A DNA stretch of 64,000 nucleotides from Clostridium folliculivorans (GCF_024341905.1 NZ_BQXY01000005.1:248001-312000), one strand, 5' to 3'. Positions 47,680-59,313 are shown, counted from the first letter of the stretch. The notes: generated by a model from the sequence alone, not told the origin. Numbers and translations: made by a program.

Positions 47680-48417
47680 GTGAATATGAAAGAAAAATTA
47701 AGAAAGTACAAATATTATATTATAACAGTTTTTTCTGTGCTATTATTCATAGTAGTTTTTTATAGATATCTTGGTGATTATGTTTATATCTTTACTGATA
47801 TAAAAAAGATGAAAGAAAGAATACTAGGATATGGACCTTATTCATGGTTAGCATTTTTAGTGATGCAGATACTTCAAATAGTAATATTTGTAATACCAGG
47901 TGAAATAGTTCAAGTAGCAGCAGGGTATATCTTTGGTCCTTGGATAGGATTTGTTTTATCTATCTTAGGAGCAATAATAGGAAGTGCTATAACCTTTATA
48001 TTATCTAGGAGACTGGGAAAACCTTTTGTACAAAAGTTAGTAAGTGAAAAAGATTTATGGTTATTAAAGAAAATTGAGCATTTTAAAGAAGAGCATAAAG
48101 GAAAGAGAGAGTCTGCTAAAAGTATAGAAGACAAGCATAAATCTCTTAGAAGGATAGTTTTGCTTTTATATCTAATACCAGGGATACCTAAGGACGTTTT
48201 AGGATATATATGTGGAATATCAAGTCTTTCTTTAAAGGAATTCCTTGTTATATCAAATTTAGCGAGGGTACCAATGCTTTTTGTATCAATATTTTTTGGA
48301 CATAATCTTTCGTTAGATAAGATATCAATATTAGCAATTATTTTGATAGTTATAGCTTTGATTCTTCTTATAGGAATATTAAAGGGGAAAAAGCTTATCA
48401 ATAGGGAAGAAAACTAG
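47680..48417 (+). CDS. TVP38/TMEM64-family (DedA-like) membrane protein
   Basis: 245 residues with about six hydrophobic segments. SNARE-associated domain signature: IPGEIVQVAAGYIFGPWIGFVLSILGAIIGSAITFILSRRLGKPFVQ, later LYLIPGIPKDVLGYICGISSL. Related proteins act as lipid scramblases or in membrane homeostasis. GTG 47680 or ATG 47686 could be the start; GAGGAT precedes both. It lies 24 bases before the next gene, so probably an operon. Confidence 0.86.
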   Translation: MNMKEKLRKYKYYIITVFSVLLFIVVFYRYLGDYVYIFTDIKKMKERILGYGPYSWLAFLVMQILQIVIFVIPGEIVQVAAGYIFGPWIGFVLSILGAIIGSAITFILSRRLGKPFVQKLVSEKDLWLLKKIEHFKEEHKGKRESAKSIEDKHKSLRRIVLLLYLIPGIPKDVLGYICGISSLSLKEFLVISNLARVPMLFVSIFFGHNLSLDKISILAIILIVIALILLIGILKGKKLINREEN

Positions 48418-48440
48418 ACTTAAGATTTTAGGGGGATTAA

Positions 48441-51026
48441 ATGAGGGGGAAAATACAATTTAAAGAAGAAAGCTTTGCGAATTTAATTGCGGTGTTACTT
48501 ATTGGAGTAACTCCGCTTATAATTGTTCCAGGAGCGGCGGATGTTTACTATACACCGAAATTATACTTTATTTATTTTATATCAACGATATCATTAATTT
48601 ATTTGTATGTAAAAAAAGATACCTTAACTTTTAACTGGATTGATAAATTATTACTATTATTTATAGGGATTCTTTTTATTTCAAGCCTAATGGGAGTAGA
48701 TGTACAAAACTCATTTATAGGTAAGGTGACAGATAGAGAACCATTTTTATTATATCTATGCTATTTTATTAATTTTTTATTGTTATCAAAAAGGTTTAAG
48801 CTATCGAAAAGTTTTATAAATATTTTATTGATTTTTGCGTCAGCTGTTTCTCTATATAGCTTTATTCAATTCTTCGGTATCAATCCTATACCTCTTGATA
48901 AGGTAAGGAGAACTATGGAGTACCAACCTTTTAGCACTTTAGGTTATAGAAATGCAATAGGTGCTTACATAAGTATATTTTTGCCAATGACCATAGCTTT
49001 ATTTATGTATAAAGGTGAGAAAAAATATATTTTTGCTACTGCAATTTTGTTTTTGGGACTAATAAGTAGTACTACTAGAAGTAGTTGGGTAACTCTAATT
49101 ATTTGTATAGTAATACTATTTGCTCTGTCTTTTAAGAATAAAAGGAGGTTACTAAATTTAGGTATAGTTTTGATTACTATGGTTGTGATATTCTTTGGGA
49201 TAAATTATTTAAAAAGTGGAGCTATTAATGCTAGATTACTATCAATAAGTGATGATGCCATATCACTGAAACAGTCAGGAAATGAGATGGCTGGTTCTGG
49301 AAGAATATATATATGGAAGAATGGTATAAAATTGTTGTTGGATAAGCCTATACTAGGATATGGGGTAGATAATTTTGGTACTGCTTTCTTAGGTGCGCAT
49401 AAATCTGAAACAGAATTCATGGTGAAAAGCTTAGGTGGGATTGTTACAAAAGCCCATAATGAGTATCTACAGATCCTTATATGTAATGGAATATTTGCAT
49501 TACTCTTATACTTAGGTATTTTGGCTGCAATAGTACTTAAAGCAGGAGCTAAGGCATTAAAGGAAGGAAATATACATCTAATTGCTATCACACTTGGTAT
49601 AATATCTTATTGTACACAAGCATTCTTTAATATAAGCATAGTGAGTGTAGCACCGGTTTTTTGGGCAATGCTTGGTATAGGTTGCGGCATGGCTATGCAA
49701 GAAGAATATGATTTTCAGTTAGATAAAGTATCTATAATAAAAAGGTTTAAGAGAGTTGAACCTATTAAAATATTTACTTTTTTAATCATGGGGCTTATTC
49801 CTTTCATAATAATTCCATCTTCATATGATAGGTTTTATGAACCTAAAATACTACTTGTTTACGTTGTGGTTATGGTAACAATGATGTTTGTATACGATAG
49901 GAAGAGATGGTCACAGAACACAATAATAGATTATTTTATAGCAGGTTTTATATTATGGCTTTTACTATCAACTGTCTTTTCTGTATATGTACCTATATCT
50001 ATAGCTGGTAGGGAAACAAGAAGAGAAGGCTTTGTAGCTATAGTATTCTATTGTTTGATATTTTTAATAATGTATAAACATTTTAAGTATTCTAATAAGA
50101 TATTTAAATTAATTAATATCTTTATCTGCATGATAGCTGCCTATGGAGTAGTGCAATATTTAGGATTAGACTTTATACCACATGATGCCATTAGAAAGAA
50201 CTGGGGGAATCATGCTTATTCTACAATTGGTAACAAAAACTTTTTTGCTACTTTAATGACTTTATATTTACCGATAAACATAAGTTATTATTTAAAAACA
50301 AGAGAAAAAAAGTATTTATTGAGTTCTTCGATAATATTTTCAGGACTAGTAGCCTCAATTACTAGAAGCAACTTTATATCATTTGGATTTTATTCCATCA
50401 TTATTTTATGGTTTTGTTTTAAAAATAAAGATTATATGAAACGATATCTTATATCTTTAGGAATTTTTGCAGTAATATTTATTATGCTAAATTCCTTGAC
50501 TAATAGCACTGTTTTATCTAGACTTAGCTCTATTGGTATCGATGTAACAAGGCTAAGTTCAGCAGATAATGATACTGTTGGAAGTTCAAGAATGTATATA
50601 TGGAAAAGAGGTATTACATTTATTCCAGAACATCCTATACTAGGCAGTGGTCCAGATACCTTCGGGGTTATATTTTTACAAAAATATTTTGATGAGCTTG
50701 AGTATATGCAGAAGTTAACTGGAGGTATAGTGGATAAGGCTCATAATGAGTACTTACAATTAACAGTAACTAGCGGAATACCTGCGCTTATAATTTATCT
50801 CTCTTTAATTATTTTGGTAGTTTTAAGACTTACTAAGAGGTTTAGGGAAAGTACTGACAATTATCAATTATTATATTTAGGTCTTCTTATGTCTATAGTA
50901 GGATATTTAGTACAAGCATTCTTTAATATAAGTGTAGTAAGTGTTGCACCTGTATTTTGGGCTATGCTTGGAATATCTGCTAATGTAGGTGAAAATAATC
51001 AAATCAAAATAAATGAAGCAAAATAA
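48441..51026 (+). CDS. tandemly duplicated O-antigen ligase/polymerase-like membrane protein
   Basis: 861 residues made of two full Wzy/WaaL-type units of about 430 residues. Each has some 10-12 membrane segments and repeats the same landmarks: PxIIVP...YxPK near the start, FSTLGYRN / YSTIGNKN, a TTRSSW / TRSNF step, SGRIYIWKNGI / SSRMYIWKRGI, PILGYGVDNFGTAF / PILGSGPDTFGVIF, KAHNEYLQ (twice), and QAFFNIS followed by VSVAPVFWAMLGI (twice). Single-unit proteins join glycan repeats or transfer them to lipid or protein carriers. Here it could act on a surface or pilin-type glycan; the substrate is unknown. GGGGG ribosome site. Confidence 0.85.
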   Translation: MRGKIQFKEESFANLIAVLLIGVTPLIIVPGAADVYYTPKLYFIYFISTISLIYLYVKKDTLTFNWIDKLLLLFIGILFISSLMGVDVQNSFIGKVTDREPFLLYLCYFINFLLLSKRFKLSKSFINILLIFASAVSLYSFIQFFGINPIPLDKVRRTMEYQPFSTLGYRNAIGAYISIFLPMTIALFMYKGEKKYIFATAILFLGLISSTTRSSWVTLIICIVILFALSFKNKRRLLNLGIVLITMVVIFFGINYLKSGAINARLLSISDDAISLKQSGNEMAGSGRIYIWKNGIKLLLDKPILGYGVDNFGTAFLGAHKSETEFMVKSLGGIVTKAHNEYLQILICNGIFALLLYLGILAAIVLKAGAKALKEGNIHLIAITLGIISYCTQAFFNISIVSVAPVFWAMLGIGCGMAMQEEYDFQLDKVSIIKRFKRVEPIKIFTFLIMGLIPFIIIPSSYDRFYEPKILLVYVVVMVTMMFVYDRKRWSQNTIIDYFIAGFILWLLLSTVFSVYVPISIAGRETRREGFVAIVFYCLIFLIMYKHFKYSNKIFKLINIFICMIAAYGVVQYLGLDFIPHDAIRKNWGNHAYSTIGNKNFFATLMTLYLPINISYYLKTREKKYLLSSSIIFSGLVASITRSNFISFGFYSIIILWFCFKNKDYMKRYLISLGIFAVIFIMLNSLTNSTVLSRLSSIGIDVTRLSSADNDTVGSSRMYIWKRGITFIPEHPILGSGPDTFGVIFLQKYFDELEYMQKLTGGIVDKAHNEYLQLTVTSGIPALIIYLSLIILVVLRLTKRFRESTDNYQLLYLGLLMSIVGYLVQAFFNISVVSVAPVFWAMLGISANVGENNQIKINEAK

Positions 51027-51041
51027 TAGGTGAAAACTTGT

Positions 51042-51078
51042 AACTAAAAAAGAGCTGATTATCAGCTCTTTTTTAGTT
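51042..51078. terminator. perfect palindromic terminator
   Basis: AACTAAAAAAGAGCTGAT and its exact complement separated by one base, with T-run inside the 3' arm. Works in either direction. Confidence 0.88.
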
Positions 51079-51134
51079 ACTTTTTAGATTTAAAACAAGA
51101 CACTGTTAAAGCACTGTGTTGAAATTAAGTGGTT

Positions 51135-51590
51135 ATACATCCGATGATTTAATGAGCCTTCGCAAAGAATTAATACGATTTTGTCATATTCCACCGATGC
51201 ACCACTTCATGACTGATTTTATATTTTCAAATCCTCTGCTCAGAACCCAGCAGAGTTTTGAAAATAGTTTAATGATTGAAGTGTTGCATCTTTGGCTAAA
51301 ACTGTAAACTCACTACGTTCGAACAGTACAGTTTTTACTCTTTAATAATCCATGCATTTTATAAATCTTTGATATCTTAAATTTAAAGAATAAAAATGTT
51401 ATCTGATTAAAGAGTAAAAATAAGAATATATCGCCTGCCAGAATTTCTTCACATACGTTCAGAAAAGGCAGATGCGTAAAAAAATCACTAATAAAGAACG
51501 ATTAATGATTTTTTAGAGCCATTCCATCTGAAAAAATCATTTAATTCTAATAGCTTGTTCATATAGCATCTCCTTTATAACTACTTAATT
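51135..51590. repeat. composite of nested dispersed repeats
   Basis: A family-2 element begins at about 51135 (CATCCGATGATTTAATGAGC) and is split after TGTCATATTCCA (ends 51192) by a complete family-1 element. It resumes with TGGCTAAAACTGT at 51293. After ACAGTTTTT (51335) an ACTCTTTAAT/ATTAAAGAGT inverted segment (51338 to 51415) and a family-3 segment (CTGCCAGAATTTCTTCACAT, 51430-51480) intervene. The family-2 end AAAAAATCATTTAATTCTAA then follows to about 51570. No coding capacity. Confidence 0.75.
51196..51290. repeat. family-1 palindromic repeat nested in family-2
   Basis: 95 bp from GATGCACCACTTCATG to GAAGTGTTGCATC with core CTCTGCT...AGCAGAG. Compared with the uninterrupted sequence at 27780 it lies exactly between ATTCCA and TGGCTA. 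Confidence 0.85.
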
Positions 51591-51652
51591 ACAACTATAC
51601 TCTTAAATATATACTAAAACAAAAACACTATATAAAGTTACAATAGAAATCA

Positions 51653-52345
51653 CTAGCGGAAAATGCTAGATTTTGATGTCTTTAATATTTTCTTATGTCT
51701 GTGATATATAATCTTAAGTAGTATCACTTGAATAAGCGTTAAAGCTATTATTGTTATTCCACATATCATAAAAAAGTTTTCTGGTAAGGCATTTATAACT
51801 GGATCAGTATTTGGGTCAAATAACCATAAGTCATTCCTGAAAAATAGCTTGTGAAAGTTTTCGAAGGTTTTATCAAAATTATTTAATACTAAAATAAGTA
51901 TAGATATTGAAAAAACAGATAGAATATAAAAAGTATGATTAAATATATTAAAAATTTCCTTTGAAAGATATTTTTTCTTGAATATAAATAATAATACAAA
52001 AATTATCACAGTGGACCAAGTTATGATATGAAGATATATAAATATATTTTTCACATCAACGAAATGTGTTTCACCACCAGCACTCATTATAAAATCCGGA
52101 AATTTTAATTTGTGTATAAAAGGTGATTGAAGATACTTAATAAGTACCTTGTAGTTTGTCATAAGTTGTCCTTCTGAAAGGGATGTAGCGCTTGTAATGT
52201 CAAAAGTTTTTATGCTTATCTTGTATAGTGGTGTAAAATTTAAAGTTGCTATTGACCACAAGCCAATTGAAGCAACAGTTAAAATAAGAGAGAGAATAAA
52301 GTTTGAGATCTTAGTTAAATAACTATAATTTTTAGAAATCATCAT
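51653..52345 (-). CDS. DUF1461 (TIGR01906-type) integral membrane protein
   Basis: 230 residues with four to five membrane segments (residues about 12-33, 105-125, 137-157, 180-210). An extracytoplasmic part follows segment 1 and includes EGQLMTNYKVLIKYLQSPF and ETHFVDVKNIF, which are typical of this family. Function unknown. AAAGGACGTT ribosome site precedes two ATGs. Confidence 0.82.
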   Translation of the reverse strand: MMISKNYSYLTKISNFILSLILTVASIGLWSIATLNFTPLYKISIKTFDITSATSLSEGQLMTNYKVLIKYLQSPFIHKLKFPDFIMSAGGETHFVDVKNIFIYLHIITWSTVIIFVLLFIFKKKYLSKEIFNIFNHTFYILSVFSISILILVLNNFDKTFENFHKLFFRNDLWLFDPNTDPVINALPENFFMICGITIIALTLIQVILLKIIYHRHKKILKTSKSSIFR

Positions 52346-52467
52346 AACGTCCTTTCGCGTAGCATAGAATATAAAGTTTCATATTTAATTATTATCATTT
52401 TTTATAAAAAATAAATAGCTTTATAAAAAAATAATATAATAAATTTATGAATTATTTATGTTTTTAT

Positions 52468-52523
52468 ATGAAAATTAACTGATATATTTAAAAAACTTGT
52501 TAAATATATCAGTTAATTTTCAT
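52468..52523. repeat. perfect 24-bp inverted repeat with 8-base loop
   Basis: The arm ATGAAAATTAACTGATATAT (first 20 of 24 bases, 52468-52491) is exactly complementary to 52500-52523. No T-run follows. It lies between the divergent DUF1461 and groES genes. The rest of the gap holds the groES promoter and CIRCE. Confidence 0.85.
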
Positions 52524-52658
52524 AAAGAGTATAAAAGCTAAGAAAATAAAAGAAAAAATTAGAAAAAGAGAGATAATTTCATAAAATTAAATAATTCGGT
52601 CTGAAAAAATGGATAAAAATATCAATTAGTTGTTGAATTATTAAATAGTATTGTCTAT

Positions 52659-52698
52659 TATAATAATTGTATTAGCACTCAATATTAATGAGTGCTAA
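52659..52698 (+). promoter_or_regulatory. groESL -10 element and CIRCE operator (HrcA)
   Basis: TATAAT at 52659-52664 is followed by TTAGCACTC-N9-GAGTGCTAA (52672-52698), a perfect CIRCE inverted repeat. HrcA bound here would block the start-site region, giving heat-shock control. The -35 is weak (TTGAAT, spacer 20). Confidence 0.95.
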
Positions 52699-52753
52699 CA
52701 AATAAGTTAAATATTAAATTATATATACTCTAAAAATCATAAGGAGGGTTTAG

Positions 52754-53041
<288 letters not shown>

Positions 53042-53055
53042 TAGACAGGAGGTAG

Positions 53056-54684
<1,629 letters not shown>

Positions 54685-54698
54685 AATTAAAAACTTAT

Positions 54699-54729
54699 AG
54701 CTAGAATGCTTCTGCATTCTAGCTTTTTT
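54699..54729 (+). terminator. rho-independent terminator of groESL
   Basis: AGCTAGAATGC/GCATTCTAGCT stem with a TTCT loop then six T residues. Confidence 0.92.
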
Positions 54730-55265
54730 GTGCTCAGAAATATATAATCTTTAAGTTATTAGTTAATCTGTTTTATAAATTTCTTATATCAACAATAGCT
54801 TTAATCATAGTTAGAAAATAAAGATTACTCAACTTTTAGATTTTTCTCAGGTACATTTGAAAAGGTAGATGTATAAAAACTTAAAATGAGGTTACAAAAA
54901 CTATTTATTTTTGTTAACTTAGTGAATGTAACCGGTAAAAAAGGATATAATTAAAATAAGTTAAAAGATAATAAGTAAATAATGCAACTTAAGGTTGTTC
55001 TTTTAGGATTAATATGATTTGAAGTTAACATTTAAATGCGAAAGTTATTACATAAGTTACGATTTGAAAAAGTATATAAAAATGTAGAATTGTATGGATG
55101 TATATATAAATAGGGGATATAAGAGAATGTTATGACTAAATTAGTAAATTTAATGCAAAATTTACTTGCAATATATGGATTGAAAAGATGATAATTGATA
55201 TGAATTCAATATATCAATTTAACAACTGATTTTGAATTTAATTCTAGAAAGTTTAGGAGTAATAC
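54730..55265. other. intergenic region with a family-3 repeat relic
   Basis: At about 54838-54880 TTTTAGATTTTTCTCAGGTA and AAAAGGTAGATGTATAAAAA resemble family-3 copies at 15412 and 51430. Otherwise AT-rich, without ORF; the promoter of the pilD gene should be here. Confidence 0.45.
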
Positions 55266-56015
55266 ATGGAGATTGGAATTTTAATTTTTATTTTAGGATT
55301 AGTCATTGGAAGTTTTTTAAATGTATGTATTTATAGAATACCAAGAGGAGAGTCTATATCTTTTCCTCCTTCACATTGCACTGATTGTAAGACTCAAATC
55401 AAACCTTATGATTTAATACCAGTGATAAGTTATTTATTTTTAGGAGGAAAGTGCAGGAACTGTGGTAGCAAGATATCTATTAAGTATCCCTTGCTTGAGT
55501 TATTCACTGCAATAATATTTTTACTAATATATAGCCAATATGGCCTATCAATTGAACTTATAAAGTTTTTAATATTAGCGGTATTTTTAATAGTTATAGC
55601 ATTTATTGATTTTAATACACAGGATGTATATGCAGTTACAACATATCCATGTCTTTTTATTGGAGTGGCATTTATATTGATAGACAAATTCTATCTACAT
55701 AGTGATATAATGACGTACTTAATTGGATTAGTGGTAGGAGTTGGAGTGATTGGACTTATAGTTATACTTACAGGGGCTATGGGCACAGGAGATATAGAGA
55801 TAGCAGCTATATGCGGTATATATTTAGGATGGAGCAATACGCTGATTACAATATTTTTTGCATTCATTATTGGAGCGATTATTGGTGTGTTACTTATAGC
55901 CTTGAAGAAGAAAGGAAGAAAAGATCCTATTGCATTTGGTCCGTTTTTGGCTATTGGAACAATGATAGCAATGCTATATGGTGATAAAATAATAAAAATT
56001 TATCTTAATATATAG
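55266..56015 (+). CDS. pilD: type IV prepilin peptidase/N-methyltransferase
   Basis: 249 residues, polytopic A24 aspartic peptidase that cuts prepilin leaders and methylates the new N-terminus. The cytoplasmic zinc domain has Cys38, Cys41, Cys63 and Cys66 (CTDC, CRNC). N-terminal GSFLNVCIYRIPRGES. The catalytic aspartates are in FIDFNTQD and GAMGTGDIEIAA. First gene of the pilus cluster but separated from pilB by about 330 bases. Confidence 0.93.
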   Translation: MEIGILIFILGLVIGSFLNVCIYRIPRGESISFPPSHCTDCKTQIKPYDLIPVISYLFLGGKCRNCGSKISIKYPLLELFTAIIFLLIYSQYGLSIELIKFLILAVFLIVIAFIDFNTQDVYAVTTYPCLFIGVAFILIDKFYLHSDIMTYLIGLVVGVGVIGLIVILTGAMGTGDIEIAAICGIYLGWSNTLITIFFAFIIGAIIGVLLIALKKKGRKDPIAFGPFLAIGTMIAMLYGDKIIKIYLNI

Positions 56016-56204
56016 ATATATGGATAGATAATTAATATATTTTATATTTAATTGTAGAATTTAAATTTAATATATTTATATTTTTGTCGAAAAATATTGG
56101 GTGTTATGTAAAATTCGCTAAATATAAACCTTATTAGTCGGTTTTTAAGACAGATTTAGAAGATTTCAGATTGTGTTTAATAGTAAGTTTAATTCATATA
56201 AAAA

Positions 56205-56242
56205 GTAACCATGAAATTATGTCTTTAGTTACCAAATCATGG
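56205..56242 (+). other. possible H-type pseudoknot in the pilB leader
   Basis: GTAAC (56205-56209) can pair with GTTAC (56228-56232), while CCATGA (56209-56214) can pair with TCATGG (56237-56242), giving interleaved stems about 100 bases before pilB. The remainder of this gap shows no consensus c-di-GMP aptamer. Confidence 0.35.
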
Positions 56243-56344
56243 CAGAATTTTTGGGTTGCTTTATTAAACTTCACTTTGTATACTTATTATTATATGAAGT
56301 AAGATTATAATTTATTCAACCTATTTGGTTGGAAGGAGATACTA

Positions 56345-58036
56345 ATGGAGGGAGTAATTAAGAGAAGACTGGGTGACATGCTCGTGGAGTCTGGTAAGAT
56401 ATCTATGCCTCAACTTCAGGAAGCTCTTAAGAAACAAAGGATAACTGGTAAGAAGTTGGGTGAAATGCTTATAGAGCTGAAAATGGTAACTTCAGAAGAT
56501 ATCATGGAAGTTTTAGAAAAGCAAACAGGAATAAAAAGAATAAACCTTAATATTACAACCTTTGATAAAAGAGCTCTAAAAGTAGTACCAGAAAGCGTTT
56601 GTGATAAGCATGAACTAATACCTTTTGGTTTTAATGAAAATAGAATAATGGTAGCAATGTGGGATCCACTTAATATATTTGCTATCGATGACGTTTCGAT
56701 TTCATCTGGATTTGAAGTTGAAACATATATATGTACAAGAGAAGAAATTAAAAAACATATAGAAATGCAATATTCAAGTCAGAAGGTGACTAAAGCTGCT
56801 GAGGAACTTTCTAAGGGTAAGTTAGAAGCAAAAACAATTCAAGTTCAGGAAGAAGAACAGTTTGATGATATAAAGAATGCACCAGTGGTAAAGATGGTTG
56901 AATATTTATTTAAGAATGCTATAGAGATGAGAGCATCTGATATACACATTGAACCTTTTGAAGATGAGATAAGAATAAGATATAGAATAGATGGACAACT
57001 GCAGACTACAAACTCTTTAGAACCTGAAAGCCAAGCTGCACTTGTTACTAGAATAAAGATACTGGCAGGACTTAATATAGCAGAAAAAAGAATACCTCAG
57101 GACGGAAGAATTATAACTAAAGTGGGACATAAGGATGTGGATCTGAGAGTTTCAATATTACCTGTGGTAGCCGGTGAAAAGGTTGTAATAAGAATACTAG
57201 ATAGAGAAAGCTATCAAATAGGAAAAGAAAGACTTGGGATGAAGAATGATGACTTAGAGGTTTTAGAAAGAATAATAAAATCTCCACATGGAATTGTTCT
57301 AGTTACAGGACCTACAGGTAGCGGAAAATCAACTACTCTTTATACAGTGCTTAATGAGCTAAATACTGGTGATGTTAACATAGTAACTGTCGAAGATCCA
57401 GTGGAATATACCTTGAAAGGTGTAAATCAAGTTAATGTAAACACCAAAGCAGGACTCACCTTTGCAAACGGTCTTAGATCTATATTAAGACAAGACCCTG
57501 ACATTGTAATGATAGGTGAGATAAGAGATAGTGAAACTGCAGAAATAGCTATAAGAGCTGCCATTACGGGTCATTTAGTATTAAGTACACTACATACTAA
57601 TGATGCTCCTTCTTCTGTATTAAGATTAGTAGATATGGGGATTCAACCTTATTTGGTTTCTACATCTTTAGCAGGTATAGTTGCCCAAAGACTAGTAAAA
57701 AAGATATGTCCTAATTGTAGACAAGCTCATGAAGCTTCAGCTTATGAAAAGGCAATCTTAGGAGAAAAGCATAATGAACCAATTACTATTTATAGGGGTT
57801 CAGGCTGTGGGTATTGTAATAACACGGGTTACTCAGGTAGAGTGGGTGTTTATGAAATAATGGAAGTAACTAGAGAACATAGAGATATGATTTTAAATAC
57901 TAGAGACTCAAATCAATTAATGGATTTATCAATAAAAAATGGGATGAAAACTCTTGGTATGGCATGTAAGGAGCTTGTTTTAGAAGGTGTAACCACTGTG
58001 GAAGAGATGGCTTCTATTGCTTTCTTAAAAGAGTAG
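56345..58036 (+). CDS. pilB: type IV pilus extension ATPase PilB
   Basis: 563 residues, cytoplasmic hexameric ATPase. N-terminal T2SSE_N domain (residues about 1-150, LGDMLVESGKISMPQLQEAL), then the ATPase domain: ASDIHIEPF, Walker A GPTGSGKSTT at 322-331, Asp box EDPVEYTLKGVNQV, Walker B GEIRDSETAEIAIRAAITGHLV, and a Cys4 zinc motif (CPNC...CGYC) near 460-500. Powers pilus assembly. GGAAGGAGAT ribosome site. No pilT gene is seen in the window. Confidence 0.95.
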   Translation: MEGVIKRRLGDMLVESGKISMPQLQEALKKQRITGKKLGEMLIELKMVTSEDIMEVLEKQTGIKRINLNITTFDKRALKVVPESVCDKHELIPFGFNENRIMVAMWDPLNIFAIDDVSISSGFEVETYICTREEIKKHIEMQYSSQKVTKAAEELSKGKLEAKTIQVQEEEQFDDIKNAPVVKMVEYLFKNAIEMRASDIHIEPFEDEIRIRYRIDGQLQTTNSLEPESQAALVTRIKILAGLNIAEKRIPQDGRIITKVGHKDVDLRVSILPVVAGEKVVIRILDRESYQIGKERLGMKNDDLEVLERIIKSPHGIVLVTGPTGSGKSTTLYTVLNELNTGDVNIVTVEDPVEYTLKGVNQVNVNTKAGLTFANGLRSILRQDPDIVMIGEIRDSETAEIAIRAAITGHLVLSTLHTNDAPSSVLRLVDMGIQPYLVSTSLAGIVAQRLVKKICPNCRQAHEASAYEKAILGEKHNEPITIYRGSGCGYCNNTGYSGRVGVYEIMEVTREHRDMILNTRDSNQLMDLSIKNGMKTLGMACKELVLEGVTTVEEMASIAFLKE

Positions 58037-58069
58037 TAATTTCTTTAAGAAAAGAGGTGTTTAAAGCAC

Positions 58070-59272
58070 ATGCCTAATTTTAAATATAAAGCAATGAATG
58101 AAAATGGTGATAGACTGCAAGGTACCTATGCTGCAGATACTAGAGATGAAGTAATGGATATGATAAGTGCGAATAATTATTATCCGCTTCTAGTGGAAGA
58201 AATACAGCAAGGTACAACTATAGATTTTTCAATGTTCAATAGAGTTACTACAAAAGATATTTCTATCTTTTGTAGACAGTTTTATACCATGCTAGATGCT
58301 GGTGTATCTATAAATAGTTCACTCAACATACTTGCAAGGCAGCTTCCAAATAAAAAGCTTAGAGAAGTACTTTCAAAGGTTGAGGATAATGTTAAAAAGG
58401 GTGAAACTCTATCTGAGTCGATGAAACTACAAGGTAAGGTTTTTCCAGACTTACTTATAAGTATGGTGGAGACTGGCGAGATGAGTGGTAATTTAGATAG
58501 TGTAATGCTTAGAATGTCTACTCATTTTGAGAAGGAAAATAAGATTAACAATAAGATAAAAGGTGCAATGGTTTATCCTACTGTGCTAAGTTTACTGGCA
58601 GTAAGTGTTGTAACAATACTTTTAACCTTTGTAATGCCAACTTTTATAGATATGTTTACACAAAGTGGGGTAGTACTTCCACTACCTACAAGAATTTTAC
58701 TTTTTATTAGTGGAGCTTTAAGTAAGCATGGCTTAATAATACTTTTAATAATAGTATTGGTAGTCTTGGGCTTGAGATATTATTTTAAAAGTGATAGTGG
58801 GCAGCTATTTATAAGTAAGTTTAAACTTACATTTCCCGTACTAAAAGGACTAAATCAAAAAATAATTGTGTCTAGATTTACTAGAACTTTATCTACTATG
58901 TTATCTAGTGGTGTAAGTTTGGTGCAAGCCTTAGAGACTGTATCAGACGTAGTTGGAAATAAAATAGCTCAAGATAAATTACTAGAAATAAGAGAAGAAC
59001 TCATAAAAGGTGAAGGTTTATCCAAGCCTATTGAAGAAAGTAAGATCTTTCCACCGATGCTTGCTTCTATGATAAAGATTGGGGAAGAGTCTGGGTCTTT
59101 AGACGAAATATTGAACAAAACTGCTGACTTCTATGATGAAGAAGTAGAAACTACCATACAAACTACTACAGCGCTAATTGAACCTTTACTTTTAATAGTG
59201 ATGGGCGGAGTAGTTGGATTCATTGTAATATCAATAATGATGCCAATGTTTACTATGTATAACAATATGTAG
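58070..59272 (+). CDS. pilC: type IV pilus inner-membrane platform protein PilC
   Basis: 400 residues with two T2SSF domains (about 68-190 and 272-392) each ending in a membrane segment. ISIFCRQFYTMLDAGVSINSSL / VSRFTRTLSTMLSSGVSLVQAL are the paired signatures, and EPLLLIVMGGVVGFIVISIMMPMF the C-terminal membrane span. Works with PilB. AGAGGTG ribosome site is somewhat distant from the ATG. Confidence 0.95.
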   Translation: MPNFKYKAMNENGDRLQGTYAADTRDEVMDMISANNYYPLLVEEIQQGTTIDFSMFNRVTTKDISIFCRQFYTMLDAGVSINSSLNILARQLPNKKLREVLSKVEDNVKKGETLSESMKLQGKVFPDLLISMVETGEMSGNLDSVMLRMSTHFEKENKINNKIKGAMVYPTVLSLLAVSVVTILLTFVMPTFIDMFTQSGVVLPLPTRILLFISGALSKHGLIILLIIVLVVLGLRYYFKSDSGQLFISKFKLTFPVLKGLNQKIIVSRFTRTLSTMLSSGVSLVQALETVSDVVGNKIAQDKLLEIREELIKGEGLSKPIEESKIFPPMLASMIKIGEESGSLDEILNKTADFYDEEVETTIQTTTALIEPLLLIVMGGVVGFIVISIMMPMFTMYNNM

Positions 59273-59313
59273 TAGCTTAGTATATAATTTAAAAATTCAA
59301 GGAGGATTAATTG

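Noticed and set aside
56016-56344. c-di-GMP-I or -II riboswitch before pilB
   Set aside because: Neither consensus could be aligned; only a generic pseudoknot is possible.
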